Below the pieces are notes generated by a model. It had not been told where the DNA came from. It did not search any database and saw only the letters and a program-made list of their open reading frames with translations. DNA of 64,000 nt, taken from contig NC_134031.1 of the NCBI RefSeq assembly GCF_964204645.1, positions 13,122,501 to 13,186,500 on the forward strand, written 5' to 3'. Within the stretch, counting starts at the first letter, position 1, and each line of letters begins with the position of its first letter. Positions 60,229 to 64,000 of this stretch are shown one piece after another. The position numbers were made by a program, and so were the translations under genes. This stretch comes from Tubulanus polymorphus. Taxonomy: Eukaryota > Nemertea > Palaeonemertea > Tubulaniformes > Tubulanidae.

Positions 60229-62182
60229 TTTAACTAGTCTTGATAACTGCTTCGACGAATATCTGCTCTCATTACGATGAGGACAACTCAACGAAACAAA
60301 TATCCACAAAACCTCCTTTTCTGCTACATATTTAACTTGAATTCCTCAATTCACCGGCTTTTATCACGATGCCATGCTGTTGATGCTGTTTCACCACATT
60401 AATATGCCATAATGATCAGTATGACCTAGATTGATCCAGATCTACAGTGACCTCAGATCTGCTGATTTCATTTCCCTACTGAAGTTCATTTACTGTGGAC
60501 CTTGCCACCACTAATACATTGTCAGTGTCTACACAGACATAGCCTCACTCAAGAAACAACTATATATCATATATACATATATCCGTGCATACATGCATTC
60601 ACAGTTAAGTTGTTGTACAAGACTCACCGCAATACTTAAGTTTTTCAGAGCCTTTATCAACTGGTTTAACTAGTGCTACGCTAGCAATACCTCAGCAAAT
60701 GAAAATGTTCCTTATTCTAATCTGATGAAACATGAGGGTACATAATCATCTGTTGTTTTTGTTTACAGGAATACATTAAACCCGGAATTGAAATTATGAA
60801 TTATGAAACCTAAACAATGTTAACCATTCAGCGTCATTTGTCATTTTACAAATGACAACCAAAACGTCACAGGTCTATGTGTACACATACATGCTATTAT
60901 TGACAAAGATGTAGAATGACTTCTTGTGATTATATAATGAGCCCTATTTGAACGTCGAAATGTTATATTGCATTGAATACTCATGAGAAGACGTATTGTA
61001 ATAGAAATGGATGTATGGTTATATCAGAAGCGGCAGGCATAAATAGAAATAATAAGTAAATCGGATTATTCGGTAAGATGGCGGATGTATACACGATGCA
61101 GAAGTCTGATATAAAAGTTAGAACCTGAATGGGGATGCTGGTGGAATGACGAAGCTATCTATGATCTGTGTCTGGCCGGCGTGAATTTTATTGACGGTAA
61201 CAAGCGGTCAATATACAAATGTGTAAACATATAATTTCAATATTCAAATGTTTAGAAAATATGTTCGATATTAGGGCCCGATATGCTGGTTTCATGAGAA
61301 CAATACCGATAAGCAATTCAAAATAGCATAGCTGTCGTATACGGTTCCGCATCTTCTGATGGCATGTGTTTCAGGTTTCAATTCAATTCTTTATTGATCC
61401 TTATTTTTAACATAACATATAAGATTCCCAAATTCAATAAAGTTACAAATTTTAAAATAAGAAAATAAAACATACAAAACACATGCGTAATTCATACAGA
61501 ATTACATAAACAAGCCTATTGCTATTTCAAATGACAATATCTACTTCAACCCAGACTCAAGAGGATGAGTCGGAAGCCCCCCCCGGGATAACTTAATTAG
61601 GCCGGTTGACCTGCTACCCAATCGCCAAATCTCACAATTCCCCACAATTCTTAAAACTTTGATTTTAAATTTGCAATTCCACATAAGCTTATCCCAAAAA
61701 TTCTACATTTTTTACGCAGGCGTCAAATTAATAATTCATTAAAATTAATTTTCTTGTTTCAACTTATGAATGGAAACGCATAGGCCTACCGATCTTCGGC
61801 ATGAAGTTTTAGGCAGAATTTCAGAGAATCCGTGCTCCAAGTAATCAAAAAAAGCCTAAGATGTCCCCTTGATTGAATCCAAGGTTTTCATAAAAATCTG
61901 TCTATTGATACAATCTCCATCACACACAAACTGCATGATGTTTCATCATGAATATACATGGTAGCGGTTTTTTCCCACTGACTCAAATAAACACTCTCCC
62001 CGTTCATGGTGTGACGATTTCTATACACTGTGTACGAAGTTTGTTAGACAATTTATTTTCGTAAATTGAACAATTTCCAAGTTCCCAATTTTACTGCCCT
62101 TCTATAAAATTCACTGCTTTTCACGGCCAGCCGCGATGAATCCTGGCAGTTGAATCATTTGCAAGAAAATTTAGAAATTAAA
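60229..62182. other. region upstream of the eIF4G start
   Basis: No confident exon. A Kozak-like AAGATGGCGGATG at 61076-61088 (+) also fits a YY1-type promoter motif and could mark a transcription start region for eIF4G. TCAATTCTTTATTGATCC near 61385 resembles a LINE 3' end on the - strand. Otherwise AT-rich sequence. Confidence 0.35.
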
Positions 62183-62835
62183 AGCGTTTTACGAGCACTT
62201 AGAGCGATCTTGAACCCATGAACGACTATTATATTTTGGAAGGTAATGGCTAGTTCCGATGTGGTACTGTCACCCCGATATAATTTGCATATTTCATAAT
62301 CATATAGATCTACAATGTCATATCGAACAGTTCATAACATTTCATAGCTCTACTACATATTATTAATAATAATAATAATAATATAATATAATTATGACTA
62401 TAGTGTCAATATGTGCTTTAAGGTCGTAATCAACATGTGACATTACTCAACATGTTTTCACGATAATTAGCTATAGTCAGTGCTCATCGATAATTAATTA
62501 ATGTCTCTCAAACATGTCACTAGGTGTTTGTTTGCGAGTCCTGATGTCTACAACTTGTCTGACACCTAGTTCTCACATTATACTCATGATTCTGTATATA
62601 AGACTATGTAAAGCTATGATAATCATTCTCATTCCGGGATGCAATAAAGATTGTACAAAGAAGGTTTAACTGCCTTGTTGTTCCTGATGGATGGAATCCT
62701 GTACCGCTGGTGTAAATGCTAGTTCCCCAGCCAGCCTGCCGATACAACAACCAGCCGGTTACAGTACATCCTCATTCAATGACATTCAGCATCTCATGCA
62801 TTACGGGTCGAGTCCTGAATTATTGCAGTTAAAAC
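62183..62835. repeat. dispersed repeat family I, copy split by a solo LTR
   Basis: The two halves of the family I repeat are separated by 62268-62763 plus one 4-bp duplicated target. Confidence 0.8.
62268..62763 (+). mobile_element. solo LTR (496 bp)
   Basis: It starts TGTCACC and ends GGTTACA, flanked by the direct repeat GTAC (62264-62267 and 62764-62767). Inside are TATATAAG near 62595 and AATAAA at 62643-62648, the order of a promoter and poly(A) signal in an LTR. An (AAT)n-type run is near 62360-62393. No internal genes remain. Orientation + follows from these signals. Confidence 0.82.
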
Positions 62836-63740
62836 GCGCCGATGAATGCTCACTAAAAATCATCACCCAGTAGTGTATAATATCTGAAGGCGTTCGCCAC
62901 ACACGCGCGGCAACAGTAAGTAGGCCTATATACATTACTACTGTCGCCGCACGCGCGTGTCTGCAACCGATCGATAAAATACATACACTCATCATAGTAC
63001 AAATGTAGATACAAAATCACTGTGTTGCAATGAATATGCATTGAAATGCGATACTTTTACGCGACGATAAGTGAAACAGGCACTGAACGCTCTTACGGTT
63101 CACCTGATTACCGATCGTGCCAGACCAATTGAATGAGATCGTCACCCGAATACCGAAATCCGCGACAAAACGCGGATCCGTGGGGAATTCTTATCCCTGC
63201 AGGAAAATTTTAACTAGGCCACTCGCAAGGCGCGCTTTTCATAAACATGTACATGCACAGATCAATACATCACATAGCAGCAAGTTTGTAACAAGCACGT
63301 GTGTGAAGCATGAATACACATAAATGGGTATGTGTTCTTCTGAAAAGAAATGTAGTTCTAACAACAAATAAATTAAGTAAATTGATAATTAAGCAACGGA
63401 TTACGATGAATTCAATAGGGTTAGAGCTTTCATTACTGCATTGCGAGTTTTAAAACTTCCGAAGAGAAACTTAGCCTCGTTAGGCAGTTATTTTGTACCG
63501 AAGGAAGAAAGTTTCAAGTGCAATAACGAAATGGACTTCGCTTAAGCGAAAGTCAATAAAAAAAAGGGCCATTTGGAACACCTTAGGTTGAGCACGAGTT
63601 GGCCTTCAAATTTTCTGTTATGCATTTGAAAAAGTACTTGCATTCAATGAATCAATTCAATATCTTATGGAAATCAAACTTGAAATGCTTATTTTAGTCG
63701 CAAAATTTATCCAGATGTACAATAGCGTATCATAGCAAGA
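62836..63740. other. unassigned sequence
   Basis: No gene supported. A short inverted pair (CACGCGCGGC near 62899 and GCCGCACGCGCGTG near 62945) forms a possible hairpin; nothing else recognised. Confidence 0.4.
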
Positions 63741-63960
63741 CGAAAATACCGTTTCCTAATGGCTTGTTTAGTAATCGCTGATGCAGTACGTTATCAAATG
63801 CTTTGTCGAAATCCATAAAGACTGTAAGGCCTAACAGTAGATTTCAGTCAAATAACCATCTGGTCCAGTTATCCATGGTTTCAAGTAAGCCTAATTGACT
63901 TTGTAGACCTTCGTTTTATTAAGCCGTGTCGACCGTTGAACAGGATGTTATTTAATTCGC
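63741..63960 (-). pseudogene. LINE reverse transcriptase fragment
   Basis: On the - strand one frame contains KRRSTKSQLGLLETMDNWTR, a stop, then FMDFDKAFDNVLHQRLLNK. These are the 'HGF..GRST..QLL...DDW' and 'FLDFSKAFDxVxHxxLLxKL' blocks around the first catalytic Asp of non-LTR RTs. One internal stop and truncation at both ends are seen. The clade cannot be told. Confidence 0.7.
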
Positions 63961-64000
63961 TTCACTTTCAATAGGATGGTGCAGCTGCTTCAGCATACAT

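Noticed and set aside
61078-61128. Short + strand gene starting MADVYTMQKSD
   Set aside because: Good start context but it stops after 16 codons and shows no donor; more likely promoter or 5' UTR sequence.

Overview
The window is nuclear DNA of an invertebrate animal. It is AT-rich, its genes are split into short exons by repeat-filled introns, and every splice site used below follows the GT..AG rule. The mix of repeats (DIRS, Penelope-like, BEL/Pao and LINE fragments, many small inverted-repeat elements, and ~155-bp tandem cores ending in a fixed tail) is most reminiscent of molluscs or other lophotrochozoans. That placement is inference; no species was identified.

Two conserved host genes lie tail to tail. 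On the + strand, 14 exons from 2948 to 19344 encode the C-terminal ~840 residues of the spliceosomal DEAH-box ATPase DHX16 (Prp2). The first ~200 residues must be encoded upstream of the window. On the - strand, 24 exons from 60228 down to 25444 encode translation initiation factor eIF4G: the eIF4E-binding motif, MIF4G, MA3 and W2 domains, 1146 residues from the first ATG visible. The N-terminal poly(A)-binding-protein region of long eIF4G forms is not visible here.

Mobile DNA fills the introns. The DHX16 introns hold DDE transposase and piggyBac-like remnants, a 5'-LTR/gag fragment of a BEL/Pao element, and dispersed repeats. The 9.9-kb eIF4G intron between 29550 and 39601 holds an array of ~153-bp units, a Penelope-like fragment with a hammerhead-like motif, and a nearly full-length DIRS-type tyrosine-recombinase retrotransposon (32451-38893, - strand). 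The DIRS element has gag-like, RT/RNase H and recombinase reading frames, inverted terminal repeats and an internal complementary region. It carries lesions: gag frame changes and an in-frame stop in RT/RNase H. The right end (60229-64000) has no confident host exon, but holds a solo LTR with a target duplication and a LINE reverse-transcriptase fragment at the edge.

The points most worth a second look are the coding layout of the DIRS element and its duplicated 3' end, the ribozyme-like motif of the Penelope-like copy, the partial triplication of eIF4G exon 23, and an inverted pair of ~360-bp elements 46 kb apart. I did not find a complete new molecular system beyond these.
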